A DNA stretch of 51,802 nucleotides from CAVLDP01 sp963661945 (GCA_963661945.1 CAVLDP010000017.1:1-51802), one strand, 5' to 3'. Positions 17,743 through 26,335 are shown, counted from the first letter of the stretch. Made by a program: numbers and translations. The notes: generated by a model from the sequence alone, not told the origin.

Positions 17743-18330
17743 GTGGCTAAGTTATTTTTTCGTTATGGGGCAATGGGCAGTTCGAAGACAGCGAACGCTC
17801 TGATGGTAGAATATAATTATAGAGAACGAGGGAAGAAGGCTCTCATGGTCAAGCCTTGTACCGATCAGCGAGAGGGTGAGAGCATTATCCGGTCCAGAAT
17901 CGGGCTGGAGCATAAGTGTATCTGGATGGAAGATCTGATGGAGATGGCGGATGATCTGGTCCTGGGTTATGACTGTATCATCGTGGATGAAGCGCAGTTT
18001 TGCTCCAAGGAACAGGTGGAGAAGCTAGTCTATATCGTGGATGATCTGCATGTGCCGGTTATCTGCTACGGACTTCGAGCAGATTTCCAGAATGAGCTTT
18101 TCCCAGGAAGCCATTATCTATTCGCGCTGGCGGATGTTGTAGAAGAGATTAAGACAGTCTGTTGGTGTGGCAAGGCAGCTAAATGCAATGCCAGGTTCAA
18201 TGAGAATGGCATCGTCCGAGAGGGCGAGCAGGTAATGCTTGGTGCCAATGATTCCTATATCGCTCTATGCCGCAAGCATCATGCGGAGGGTAATCTTGGA
18301 CCAGCCTTTCCATTTACGAGAGATCTGTAA
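17743..18330 (+). CDS. tdk: Thymidine kinase (type II)
   Basis: A 195-residue type II thymidine kinase that phosphorylates thymidine to dTMP in salvage. The P-loop reads GAMGSSKTANAL (residues 8-19; the usual GPM/GSGK is GAMGSSK here). The catalytic/Walker B region is CIIVDEAQF, and the zinc-binding Cys set is CWCGKAAKC plus CRKHH near the C-terminus. It uses a GTG start behind AGGGGAG. Its 3' end overlaps the convergent gene by 17 bases. Its own promoter separates it from ygbA. Confidence 0.95.
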   Translation: MAKLFFRYGAMGSSKTANALMVEYNYRERGKKALMVKPCTDQREGESIIRSRIGLEHKCIWMEDLMEMADDLVLGYDCIIVDEAQFCSKEQVEKLVYIVDDLHVPVICYGLRADFQNELFPGSHYLFALADVVEEIKTVCWCGKAAKCNARFNENGIVREGEQVMLGANDSYIALCRKHHAEGNLGPAFPFTRDL

Positions 18331-18799
18331 GTAGATCCTCGTAGCTTGATGCGGCCAAGTCGTAACTAATATAACAGAGAGATCTAAGAAGGAGTGTAGA
18401 GAAATCTGCCTCCTTTTTTTCTGCCTGGACGAGTACAAATAAGCGGTCGAAGATCTGACACTTGAGAGAGTAAATCTCAGGAGATGCGTGATAGAGCTTA
18501 TCCATGTCGTAGTCGTCGGTGGAACCACACGGATTGGCACAGGTTGCACAATTGGGGGCGACGATGGACTTCTCCGCGTGAAGCTCTTGTATAGCAGCGG
18601 ATAGGCTGTCTTCCGCTGTCTCTGGCAGGTTCAGAAGCAGGAGATTCCTGCAGAGAATATCGATGGTTTCTTCTGTCGGCGTATGGCTCTCCAGAGAACG
18701 CGCAAGGCCGATAAGCGCAGAGGTCAGCTTGTCGTAGAGTGCGATGAGGGGCTGCTTCTTTGGATCCGTTAGAAATGAATCATTTTCCAGATAAAACAT
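18314..18799 (-). CDS. Uncharacterised protein with a C-x2-C-x3-C-G motif
   Basis: A 161-residue, largely helical cytoplasmic protein that I cannot assign to a family. Its one distinctive motif is NCATCANPCGSTDDYDM at about residues 82-98: three closely spaced Cys, then an acidic run, suggestive of an iron-sulfur or metal site. Nothing resembles a transporter or DNA-binding fold. It is divergent from the Crp/Fnr gene crp1 and shares its promoter region with the palindrome at 18861-18876. With ygbA on one side and crp1 on the other, a role in nitrosative or redox stress is a reasonable inference. Confidence 0.7.
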   Translation of the reverse strand: MFYLENDSFLTDPKKQPLIALYDKLTSALIGLARSLESHTPTEETIDILCRNLLLLNLPETAEDSLSAAIQELHAEKSIVAPNCATCANPCGSTDDYDMDKLYHASPEIYSLKCQIFDRLFVLVQAEKKEADFSTLLLRSLCYISYDLAASSYEDLLTDLS

Positions 18800-18860
18800 A
18801 TGATTTTCTGACCTTTCTTGTAAATATGGAATAAGTATAGTATCTTAGAAATGAATTGTA

Positions 18861-18876
18861 TGTTGTAATTCCAACA
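18861..18876. promoter_or_regulatory. Crp/Fnr-type palindrome upstream of crp1
   Basis: TGTTGTAATTCCAACA: seven of eight base pairs are symmetric, arms TGTTG/CAACA with a 6-base centre, the Crp-type geometry. It lies 20 bases before the crp1 start, downstream of a weak TTGTAA-17-TATCTT promoter, so autorepression is possible. The same arms occur between crp2 and hcp at 27073-27088. Confidence 0.6.
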
Positions 18877-18895
18877 AAACAGGGAGGCTTGAGCC

Positions 18896-19582
18896 GTGAA
18901 GTTAGACGAATGCAGCATTAAGGTCCTGCTTAGAAGCAAATTATTTCAGGGAATTAGCGACACGGATATCCCCGGAATGCTATCTTGCCTAAATGCGAGG
19001 AAGATTACCATCGACAAGGGCAGTTTTCTGATCCAGGAAGGCGACTCGGCAGAATACGTAGGAGTCCTGCTATCTGGGGAGCTTGAGATCAGTTCAACAG
19101 ATTATTATGGCAATCGAAATATTATGGCACGAATTCTGCCAGGAGATCTCTATGGAGAGACCATTGCCTGTGCAGGAATTCCTGCATCGCCTGTTAGTGT
19201 AATGGCGCTTTGCCCATCAGAAGCTCTGCTCCTTAATTGCAATCAGATGATTATGCCTTGCAACAAAGCTTGTGATTTCCATAATCGCCTGATTACTAAC
19301 CTGCTCCAGATTCTCGCGGATAAGAATCTAAACTTCCAGCGCAAGCTCCAGATTACATCCAAGCGGACTACACGAGAGAAGCTGCTTACTTTTCTTATGC
19401 TTGAGGCTAAGCGTCAGGGGAAGGCTTCATTTACCATAGGATATGATAGGCAATCGCTGGCAGATTTCCTTGGTGTGGATAGAAGTGCCATGTCGACAGA
19501 GCTTAGTAAGCTTCAGAAGGATGGGATACTTACTACGAAGAAGAATCATTTTACTCTTCATTCTCCTGATCTAGTTCCTTGA
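18896..19582 (+). CDS. Crp/Fnr-family transcriptional regulator 1
   Basis: 228 residues: an N-terminal cyclic-nucleotide-binding-like beta barrel (about 15-125) and a C-terminal winged helix whose recognition helix is in DRQSLADFLGVDRSAMSTEL. A CNKAC motif at the barrel-helix junction (about residues 123-127) matches CNKSC in the second regulator, so these two Cys may sense redox state or hold a cofactor. The FNR N-terminal Cys cluster is absent. GTG start at 18896 behind GGGAGG. The 3' end overlaps the convergent XRE gene by 32 bases. HcpR-like control of hcp is plausible. Confidence 0.88.
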   Translation: MKLDECSIKVLLRSKLFQGISDTDIPGMLSCLNARKITIDKGSFLIQEGDSAEYVGVLLSGELEISSTDYYGNRNIMARILPGDLYGETIACAGIPASPVSVMALCPSEALLLNCNQMIMPCNKACDFHNRLITNLLQILADKNLNFQRKLQITSKRTTREKLLTFLMLEAKRQGKASFTIGYDRQSLADFLGVDRSAMSTELSKLQKDGILTTKKNHFTLHSPDLVP

Positions 19583-21074
19583 TATATTCGGAGAGCCGGG
19601 CCTTGATCATTCGCCGGTTCAGACCACGGTGATGTGCCTGCTCTGCCTGCTGTTCCAGATAATGACGCAGGTGAAGTGTGATATCTGGATGCGTAAATTC
19701 AAAGGCCATGGATGGCGCTTGGGTTCTTACAACAATGCCTAGTTCTTCACCTCGAACATAGATGGTAAATGCTCTTTCTTCGCTATAATCCACGGGAATG
19801 AAGGTATAGTTGTCATACTCATTCATAAGTCGGAGGATATTTCGAAGATGAAGGGCATAGGTGTGTCTTGTATACCGCCTATCTTCCTGGTCCAAAATAG
19901 CCGGGAAGAGAAGCGGGACCTTGCCCTGATCGATGAGATGCTTTGGCGCCAGAGGACAGATGTCTAAGAAGGGATAAGAGAAAATCTCTGCTTCTGCTAA
20001 TTCTCGGTGATTATAGTTCGTGCGAATTTCCTCTGCCAGATCGCTTTCTTCCAGGTTCAAATCTTTAAGTATGGCAGCTATTGGCATGGTATCCGGAGAT
20101 AAGGTGCGACATAATTGCAAGCGATCACTGGCTGCCTGGAAGAAGGTCTTAAAGAGAGAATGAATGGCATCATGGCTGGCGTAGGTCCGCATAGCTGGGC
20201 GGCAGAAGGCCTTGATGGCGTTGAACTCCTGTCGCTTGATGGTATGAGCTCGCTCGTCAGAAGAAGTGATTGTAATCTCACCCTCCGCAAGCAGCGATAT
20301 AGCAGAAGAGAAGAGGGTACACACTCCTGGATAGACCATCAGAGTCTTTCGGTATAGATGGTCTCTGACACCTGGATAGTAATAGACATCCACCTTGCCG
20401 GTTAGATAGGCTGGCAACCAGTGCATGAAATTATCATAGAACGACATATCTGCCGACGGAGACTCCAAAATATGGCAGATTCTATAGCCGTGTTCAATGA
20501 CTTGCAAGGTTATCTGCTGAATCTGTCGATTCAGGACAGAATCGGAGAGAAACCAACCAGTTGCATTCTCGGAACTGATATAGATAGTCTCTGGATTGTC
20601 CAGCTCTAAGAGGTAATTATAGAAATTACGAATTGCATCATATTTGCCTTGAGGCCCATAATAGATATGAGTCTCAGTCCCATCGAGTGGAAGAGATGGG
20701 CTATTCTTGTAGTCATGCACATTCTGCCAAGGACTAGAGTTCTTGTTCAAAGCTAGAATGAGTGGGTCAGTAGTAATGACATCGCCATTTAACCATTCGA
20801 AGATGATATGTGCAACATCGCTTTCCTTATGCTCCTGACGAAGATAGTTGAGCCCTGTTTCATCTGCAAGAGCGCTGAACTGATAGTCGGCCTTCAATTC
20901 CTTGGCAAAATATATCGATAGTTCTCGCAGCGTCTGCTTATTGCGTGGCTTCTCACATTTTCCATTCTTGTATTTGCTGATCATGGTGGAATCAACAGAA
21001 ATAGCACTCGCAAGAGACTTGTTGTTAGAATGGGTAAGCCCCATTAGAAAATTGAATTTCTCCGTAAATGTCAT
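19551..21074 (-). CDS. Large XRE-type helix-turn-helix protein of unknown function
   Basis: 507 residues. The N-terminal ~60 form an XRE/Cro helix-turn-helix (KSLASAISVDSTMISKYKNG). The remaining ~440 residues match nothing I can name. They look soluble and mixed alpha/beta with conserved-looking aromatic patches (IYYGPQGKYDAI, VYYYPGVRDHLY) and no clear TPR repeats. The start is ATG 21074 because AAAGGGGG precedes it; the 18 upstream in-frame residues are leader. A sensor fused to a DNA-binding domain is the simplest reading. Whether it acts on the peptide loci near 40 kb cannot be told from sequence. Confidence 0.7.
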   Translation of the reverse strand: MTFTEKFNFLMGLTHSNNKSLASAISVDSTMISKYKNGKCEKPRNKQTLRELSIYFAKELKADYQFSALADETGLNYLRQEHKESDVAHIIFEWLNGDVITTDPLILALNKNSSPWQNVHDYKNSPSLPLDGTETHIYYGPQGKYDAIRNFYNYLLELDNPETIYISSENATGWFLSDSVLNRQIQQITLQVIEHGYRICHILESPSADMSFYDNFMHWLPAYLTGKVDVYYYPGVRDHLYRKTLMVYPGVCTLFSSAISLLAEGEITITSSDERAHTIKRQEFNAIKAFCRPAMRTYASHDAIHSLFKTFFQAASDRLQLCRTLSPDTMPIAAILKDLNLEESDLAEEIRTNYNHRELAEAEIFSYPFLDICPLAPKHLIDQGKVPLLFPAILDQEDRRYTRHTYALHLRNILRLMNEYDNYTFIPVDYSEERAFTIYVRGEELGIVVRTQAPSMAFEFTHPDITLHLRHYLEQQAEQAHHRGLNRRMIKARLSEYIKELDQENEE

Positions 21075-21280
21075 AATACCCCCTTTGGAATTGTGCCAAA
21101 TACTCAGACTATATTCCTCATAAGACAACTATAGTTAAAATATTCGCACAATGCAAGGCGAAACGGCATTTTTCTTGCCATAGAAAGAAGGACAACTTGC
21201 TGTTTGATGAATTATTCGCAGGAAACCAAGGCGGATAGCGACATTTTCTTTGATATTAAATGAAAAGTTAATTAATATGG

Positions 21281-21386
21281 ACTTGTGTTGATGGACTCCC
21301 CTCTAATTCATCAACAAGTTTGACTATCTCCAATACCCATATTTTAGTAGCCGACAAGGAGTCTTCTTAGGAAGGCTCCTTTGTCT
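21281..21386 (+). other. Two hairpins in a 340-base gene-free stretch
   Basis: Between 21,075 and 21,414 no gene is supported. ACTTGTGTTGATG (21281-21293) pairs with CATCAACAAGT (21309-21319) with one bulge. AAGGAGTCTTC (21356-21366) pairs with GAAGGCTCCTT (21371-21381) over 11 positions with one G.U and a 4-base loop, extended outward by GACA/TGTC. There is no run of T after the second, so it is not a classical terminator; it may structure the leader of the GIY-YIG mRNA. Confidence 0.5.
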
Positions 21387-21414
21387 GTAAATGAGGAATT
21401 CTATAGGTAAAGAT

Positions 21415-21729
21415 ATGAAATTTGAAATGCTAACGCCCCCAGAAGGGATAAATAATTATACATATATGGTGGAATGTGCAGACGGAAGCCTCTATACCGG
21501 CTGGACGAATAATCTGTCCAATCGAATAGAGGCTCATAATGCTGGAAATGGTGCCAAATATACGAAGACGCGCCTTCCTGTTCATCTGGTCTATTACGAG
21601 ATCTCAGAAAGTAAACAGGAAGCGATGAGTAAGGAATGGCACTGGAAGAAATTAAATCGTGCTGACAAGGAGAAACTTATTCGAATGGGACCCGCAGAAT
21701 GTCCACCGTGTGACCGCCAGCCCCAATAA
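21415..21729 (+). CDS. GIY-YIG nuclease-domain protein (UPF0213/YhbQ-like)
   Basis: About 104 residues forming a single GIY-YIG domain. YTYMVECADGSLYTGWTNNL replaces the GIY...YIG signature, followed by RIEAHNAGNGAKYTKTRLPV with the catalytic Arg and His/Asn, and SKQEAMSKEWHWKKLNRADK carrying the metal-binding Glu. It belongs to the small stand-alone class found in many Firmicutes, whose role (DNA repair or structure-specific cleavage) is poorly known. The start is uncertain: ATG 21391, 21415 and 21427 are in frame; 21415 has a weak GGTAAAG. It overlaps the convergent methyltransferase by 53 bases. Confidence 0.85.
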   Translation: MKFEMLTPPEGINNYTYMVECADGSLYTGWTNNLSNRIEAHNAGNGAKYTKTRLPVHLVYYEISESKQEAMSKEWHWKKLNRADKEKLIRMGPAECPPCDRQPQ

Positions 21730-22459
21730 GGTCTGCTCTGGTGCATGTAGCGCGCTGATAATCGACAAAGGAGGCAAATTCCTCTTCGCTTAGTTGGTTT
21801 AGAAATGGACGCATGTGGTTGGCTGGACCATCCGGAGAGAGAATCTGCTCGCGGATAAGACCACAGGACTTATTCATCGCATCAATGTCTTCGATTCTCA
21901 TGAAGGCATAGAGGTCTTCCTCTGTAGGTCGCACATGGAAATTGTCATCGAGGGCACCATTTTCCAGCGATTCTAAGATGTGTCGCTCCTTGATGCCATA
22001 GGTCAGAAAGGCATATTCATTCATCACATAAGCGACAAAAATATGTCCTCCCGGCTTCGTCACCCGCTTAGCCTCCATAAGAGCAGTCAGTCGCTCCTCT
22101 TCCGTGAGAAGATGATACATTGGTCCAAAGAAAATCGTCAGATCGGCATAATGATCTGGAATCTTCTTCAGACGAAGTGCATTTCCTTTCATGGCGAGAA
22201 CCTGGCTTCCCTTGGCCTTAATCCGGCTGAGGTTATAGTTGACTGGTTCAATAGCGGTAACGGCAAAGCCCTCTTCGGAGAGAGGAACTGCGTAGCGGCC
22301 CGTACCAGCACCGATATCCAGAATCTGGAAGCCGCTTGGGTCTTCTGGCAGATATTTATGAATCCATTCCATAGAGATTATGAATTCTACACGTCCGTGT
22401 CGACTGTTCAGTCGCTTCTCTTCGTTGAATTTGTTGTAATAATCGTCAAGTCTAGACAT
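21677..22459 (-). CDS. Class I SAM-dependent methyltransferase
   Basis: A 260-residue cytoplasmic methyltransferase. Motif I is ILDIGAGTGRYAVPL (about residues 45-59), the acidic loop is VTAIEP (about 68-73), and motif IV/post-I reads ADLTIFFGPMYHLL, followed by TKPGGHIFVAYV. The pattern is that of the UbiE/Methyltransf_11 group acting on small molecules, but the acceptor cannot be predicted. The C-terminal ~80 residues are helical and probably form the substrate lid. It shares direction with the glycosyltransferase upstream (21-base gap), so the two may be one operon. Confidence 0.85.
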   Translation of the reverse strand: MSRLDDYYNKFNEEKRLNSRHGRVEFIISMEWIHKYLPEDPSGFQILDIGAGTGRYAVPLSEEGFAVTAIEPVNYNLSRIKAKGSQVLAMKGNALRLKKIPDHYADLTIFFGPMYHLLTEEERLTALMEAKRVTKPGGHIFVAYVMNEYAFLTYGIKERHILESLENGALDDNFHVRPTEEDLYAFMRIEDIDAMNKSCGLIREQILSPDGPANHMRPFLNQLSEEEFASFVDYQRATCTRADLIGAGGHTVDILRVPFE

Positions 22460-22480
22460 AATTAATTGATACCTTAATTT

Positions 22481-23623
22481 CTATTTCATAGCCTGGTCCA
22501 AGAGCCTTGGAAGCAGTCTCTCGTAGGAGAAGGCATTTCTTGCGATTCCCATTCCATTTGCTGCAATAGCTTCTCGCTCTGTGTCATGCTCCAGATAGAA
22601 GGCAATCAGGTCAAGCAGATTCTCTTCATTTTCAAACCAGACAAGGTCCTTATGATTCTCATAATAGAAGGGAAGCTCCGTCTGAAAATTCGTAATCATA
22701 AATCCACCTGCGCACAGACAATCCGTGACTCTCGGTGGAATACCACTTAGAATCGAGCGAAGGGTGAAATTCAGATTGATCTTGGAATCATGGAAGACAT
22801 GAGGCAGCGACTCATTGTAATCGACATAGCCCAGGTAATCGCAGTTTATCCCTTCTGGCTTAGCGTAACTTCCGATGCTAAGTGGAAAAAGAAGACCAAT
22901 CTTCGTAAGGAGGTCTCTTCGTTCCACAATCGTAATCTTGCGCCGGATAAAGTCAAGATACATATCGGATGCGCAATCTCTATAATCAGGCCCAAGATCA
23001 ATGTGTGCGTACTGCTTCATTTCATTTAGCCGCCCCTGATTAAAGGTTGCGCTTACGAGATCATATCCATAGATGAGTCGTGCAGAATCAATAACTCCCT
23101 GAATATAGCCACTAAGTTCTTCTGGCATATTCTCAATCTTATCTAACTGATTATAGCCATCATCATAGAGATGCCCAACGAAGGAAACCGGATATTTGTA
23201 ACCAGTTCCCAAATCCATAGAGGCGATTCGTCTCGCATTTGTGGCAATTGGCATATAATCCACATGTGCTCCAAGCCGTGCAAGTCCTTCTGCCTGCTTC
23301 TGATCGAAGCAGAAGATGCGGTTGCAATCATTTGTTACCGTCAGGGAATAGAGCGTATTTAGGGGAGAGTCCTGCGTCCAAGAGATATAGAGAATTCCCT
23401 TATCCTGGCAGAAGCGGGAGATGATTGGCATGTAGTTCATAGAGAAGATGATATCGAAGCCATCCTTCTGATAGATGGCAGTAAGCTCAGCATCAAATAT
23501 CTCATCGTAATCGTAATTCTCTGGCTTCCTGTCATAGGTAATCACGGTGTGCCCAAGAGCAGATAAACTCTCAACCACGTCCTGATACATACATTCGCCC
23601 CAAGTATAATATAAGATTTGCAT
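22481..23623 (-). CDS. CgeB-like glycosyltransferase (DUF3880 type)
   Basis: 380 residues with the two-domain layout of CgeB-like proteins: an N-terminal GT-B half (QILYYTWGECMYQDVVESL, then DIIFSMNYMPIISRFCQDKGILYISWTQDSP) and a C-terminal Glyco_trans_1_2 half (INLNFTLRSILSGIPPRVTDCLCAGGFMITN). It has no membrane segment. The acceptor may be a protein or capsule. It is a clear paralogue of the gene at 25143-26246; both have the tryptophan-rich DSPL motif. AGAAGGGA precedes the ATG. It is divergently transcribed from the RNA methyltransferase gene. Confidence 0.82.
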   Translation of the reverse strand: MQILYYTWGECMYQDVVESLSALGHTVITYDRKPENYDYDEIFDAELTAIYQKDGFDIIFSMNYMPIISRFCQDKGILYISWTQDSPLNTLYSLTVTNDCNRIFCFDQKQAEGLARLGAHVDYMPIATNARRIASMDLGTGYKYPVSFVGHLYDDGYNQLDKIENMPEELSGYIQGVIDSARLIYGYDLVSATFNQGRLNEMKQYAHIDLGPDYRDCASDMYLDFIRRKITIVERRDLLTKIGLLFPLSIGSYAKPEGINCDYLGYVDYNESLPHVFHDSKINLNFTLRSILSGIPPRVTDCLCAGGFMITNFQTELPFYYENHKDLVWFENEENLLDLIAFYLEHDTEREAIAANGMGIARNAFSYERLLPRLLDQAMK

Positions 23624-23700
23624 GGCGATTCCCTTCTAGTTTTTTTGATGGATTTATTATAACATAAGCCTATTAGATTTCAGAATGATGGAGATAAGAA

Positions 23701-24522
23701 ATGAGTCAAATTATCTATGTTGAGGAAATATCAGATCCTATGTTGTCCCTTTACCGGGAATATACTGAGAATCAGTTGTACCACTTCTATGAGCCAGAGC
23801 TTGGTCTCTTCATCGCGGAGACGCCGGTTGTCATTGGGCGCGCCTTGGACAGCGGCTATGAACCCGTTAGTCTTCTGACAGAAGAGCGCTTCCTAAGTGG
23901 TGATGATGGAAATGTTATCCCAAGGCTTCCGGAAGATGTCCCAATCTATGTGGCAGATCTTCCTATGATGACAGAGATTACAGGATATAACCTAACACGC
24001 GGTATGCTCTGTATCATGCGACGACGCCCACAGAAGTCTATCGAGGAAATCTGTCAAGGTGCCCGCCGAATCGCCATTATGGAAGATGTTGTAAATCCAA
24101 CAAATGTCGGAGCCATCATGCGTTCTGCAGCAGCTCTTAATATGGACGCCATACTTCTGACTTCTGCCTGCGCGGATCCCCTCTATCGAAGAGCCGCACG
24201 TGTCAGTATGGGAACCGTATTTCAGATTCCTTGGGCTGTAATGCCAAAGAATGCCTGGCCAGATGAAGCCATGCGTATTCTTAGAGGGCTTGGCTATAAG
24301 ACAGCTGCCATGGCCCTTACGGATGAGTCTATCTCGATCGAAGATGATACGCTTCTTGGCATTGATCGCCTGGCTGTAATCCTTGGGACAGAAGGAGAGG
24401 GCCTTTCTGATAAAACAATAGAGGCCGCAGACTACACCGTGAAGATCCCCATGACACATGGCGTGGATTCACTGAATGTAGCTGCAGCCTCTGCAGTTGC
24501 CTTCTGGCAATTATCTCATTAG
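23701..24522 (+). CDS. TrmH/SpoU-family RNA 2'-O-methyltransferase
   Basis: 273 residues with the SPOUT signature of the SpoU/TrmH family. Motif 1 reads VVNPTNVGAIMRSAAALNMDAILLT (near 124-148), motif 2 is LAVILGTEGEGLSD (near 224), and motif 3 is VKIPMTHGVDSLNVAAASAVAFW at the C-terminus. The N-terminal ~100 residues are a substrate-binding extension that differs from TrmL and RlmB, so the target tRNA or rRNA nucleotide is unknown. Weak ribosome binding site GGAG at 23691. It is the only translation-related enzyme in the window. Confidence 0.9.
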   Translation: MSQIIYVEEISDPMLSLYREYTENQLYHFYEPELGLFIAETPVVIGRALDSGYEPVSLLTEERFLSGDDGNVIPRLPEDVPIYVADLPMMTEITGYNLTRGMLCIMRRRPQKSIEEICQGARRIAIMEDVVNPTNVGAIMRSAAALNMDAILLTSACADPLYRRAARVSMGTVFQIPWAVMPKNAWPDEAMRILRGLGYKTAAMALTDESISIEDDTLLGIDRLAVILGTEGEGLSDKTIEAADYTVKIPMTHGVDSLNVAAASAVAFWQLSH

Positions 24523-24538
24523 AAATGAGAACACATCT

Positions 24539-25099
24539 TTATGCTTTCAGAAGCTTTGGTGCCGCCTTCGCAAGAAGTAGCATCACAAGTACTACAATAA
24601 TCGTATCTGGAAGCATATAGAGACCATTATAGATGAAGCTATAATAGACTACGTTCATACCCTCTGGGGCGTAGCTGCTCCAGAGAAGCCAACCAGATAG
24701 GAATGAGCATACGAAACGCAGAAGTCCAGCACCAGCGGAGCCTAGGATAATTCCTGCGTAGTAGTGCTTGCCAGCAAGCTTTGCAATAACAGGGGCCAGT
24801 CCCAGGCAAGTGAATGCCAGCAGATAATCTAAGAAAATACAGCCAATCTGGGCAAGCAGGGTATTGCAATAGAGGACATTGCTAAATCCCACAATCATCT
24901 GTAGCAGGCCGTGGACGAAGCCTGTCAGGCAACCCCATTTCCCACCATTTCGATAGGCCATAAGCACAATTGGCACCATCTCAAGAGTGATTGATCCGCC
25001 ATATGGCATAGATGCAATCTTGATATAGGATAGAACCGTAGCTAGCGCAATCAGCATGGCTCCTTCTACCATAATCTTTGTATTTGTTCGTGTATTCAT
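24539..25099 (-). CDS. thiT: Thiamine ECF transporter substrate-binding subunit
   Basis: A 186-residue membrane protein with about six spans, matching ThiT (YuaJ), the S-component that delivers thiamine to the shared EcfA/A'/T module (not in this window). The region SMPYGGSITLEMVPIVLMAYRNG is characteristic, as are the Trp and Tyr residues in loop regions and YNGLYMLPDTIIV near the end. ATG 25099 follows TTGGGAGG; the longer in-frame extension runs through AT-rich non-coding sequence. No TPP riboswitch fits in the 43-base gap upstream, unlike thiC in this window. Confidence 0.85.
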   Translation of the reverse strand: MNTRTNTKIMVEGAMLIALATVLSYIKIASMPYGGSITLEMVPIVLMAYRNGGKWGCLTGFVHGLLQMIVGFSNVLYCNTLLAQIGCIFLDYLLAFTCLGLAPVIAKLAGKHYYAGIILGSAGAGLLRFVCSFLSGWLLWSSYAPEGMNVVYYSFIYNGLYMLPDTIIVVLVMLLLAKAAPKLLKA

Positions 25100-25142
25100 T
25101 TCTTTTCCTCCCAAATATAATATATTTGTATTATTATTTATA

Positions 25143-26246
25143 TTACTGTGAAAGCCCCAGTATCTGGGCCAGCTGCCTCTCAAATGACAGGTCTGTCAAC
25201 GCCCGCTCATATCCTCTTCTTGCAATCGCTTCTCGAATGTCATCATGCTTCAGATAGAAGTCACATTTCGAAACAAGATCACCTATAGAATAATACACCT
25301 CGCAATCTTCTCCGGGATGCATAAAATCAAATACTTCTGGCTTGGCGGAAGTCATGGCGAAGCCACCACTGGCCAGGATATCGAAGAAACGTAGGCCCAC
25401 ACCCGTTTGAATGGCATATTGATTGATATGCAGATTAATCTTCGAATTATAGAAGAGGGTAGACATATCATCATAATAGCCAATCTCATCGTGGAAGATA
25501 ACCTGAGGAAGCTTAGGATCCTTGGTGGAATAGAGGTTCACATCCGGAAAATACTGGGCCAGCGTCTCAAGTATTGCAACACGATCCTCATAGGTCGCCT
25601 GATAGGCCAGGAAACACCAGAAGGCGGTCTCATCCTGAAAATTGTCAAAGCGGTCCTGGAACTTCGAATGAATAACTGGCTCGATGATACTTCCATCCGG
25701 CACGAGTCGCTGTGCTCGAATCAAGCCGTAGAAGAAGCCCTGCGAATAGGTGTTATAGTCATCAATATATTCTAGAAACTTCTTATTATACATATTGCCG
25801 ACAAAGGATATGTTCTTCTGATAAGAAGGGTTCACCTGCCGCTTGCCAAAAGTCGCGGTGTCTGCCGCAAGAAGTGTGTGCTGAATCGGAAGGCCGCGCT
25901 TCTTATAAATCTCCACCATGCCACGGTCAAACATATGAATCTCGTTACAGGAATTCTTCAGAATATCCTCCTCGTAGAAGGGAAGGGGCGAATCGTAGAC
26001 CCAGGAGACATAGCGAACGCCCATTTCTTCGCATACGACAGACACGCCTGTAATGAAATTAATGGAAAATACCAGATCGTAAGTCTTGGCAGAAAGCATG
26101 GCGCGAAGCTTGCCTTCATTTTCTTCATTTCGTCCATTCTCATCGGTTGGTATGAAGAGCTTGTCATAGGAAATACCAAGCTTCTGAAATCCGTCCTCCA
26201 CACCGAAGAACATATAGGAATTCCACATGTAGAATAAAACTTGCAT
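25143..26246 (-). CDS. CgeB-like glycosyltransferase, paralogue
   Basis: 367 residues. Same architecture as the product of 22481-23623: MQVLFYMWNSYMFFGVEDGF at the N-terminus, YDLVFSINFITGVSVVCEE, VRYVSWVYDSPLPFYEEDI, and a C-terminal INLHINQYAIQTGVGLRFFD...GGFAMTS half. Start ATG 26246 is chosen because AATGAGG precedes it. The gap to thiT is 43 bases, so read-through is possible. The two paralogues are separated by an RNA methyltransferase and thiT, suggesting an old duplication or shuffled operon. Acceptor unknown. Confidence 0.82.
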   Translation of the reverse strand: MQVLFYMWNSYMFFGVEDGFQKLGISYDKLFIPTDENGRNEENEGKLRAMLSAKTYDLVFSINFITGVSVVCEEMGVRYVSWVYDSPLPFYEEDILKNSCNEIHMFDRGMVEIYKKRGLPIQHTLLAADTATFGKRQVNPSYQKNISFVGNMYNKKFLEYIDDYNTYSQGFFYGLIRAQRLVPDGSIIEPVIHSKFQDRFDNFQDETAFWCFLAYQATYEDRVAILETLAQYFPDVNLYSTKDPKLPQVIFHDEIGYYDDMSTLFYNSKINLHINQYAIQTGVGLRFFDILASGGFAMTSAKPEVFDFMHPGEDCEVYYSIGDLVSKCDFYLKHDDIREAIARRGYERALTDLSFERQLAQILGLSQ

Positions 26247-26301
26247 TCTTGCCTCATTTCTAAGAGTAGTAGATGATAAAAGATTGATTCTGGACAGGGT
26301 C

Positions 26302-26335
26302 AACTATCGGATAAATACACATTTTTCCGATAGTT
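26302..26335. terminator. Strong hairpin at the 3' end of crp2
   Basis: AACTATCGGA (26302-26311) and TCCGATAGTT (26326-26335) form a perfect 10-bp stem; inner AAAT/ATTT pairs extend it to about 14 bp with one mismatch and an ACAC loop. It overlaps the crp2 stop codon. There is no flanking U-tract, so it may be an RNA stabiliser or a binding site instead of an intrinsic terminator. Confidence 0.5.

Noticed and set aside
24515..24529. CTCATT-N3-AATGAG hairpin at the end of the RNA methyltransferase gene
   Set aside because: Short stem with no U-tract; similar TTAGAAATGA strings occur in several coding and ribosome-binding contexts, so no special role is supported.
25100..25142. Possible TPP riboswitch for thiT
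   Set aside because: The gap is only 43 bases and contains no THI-box segments.
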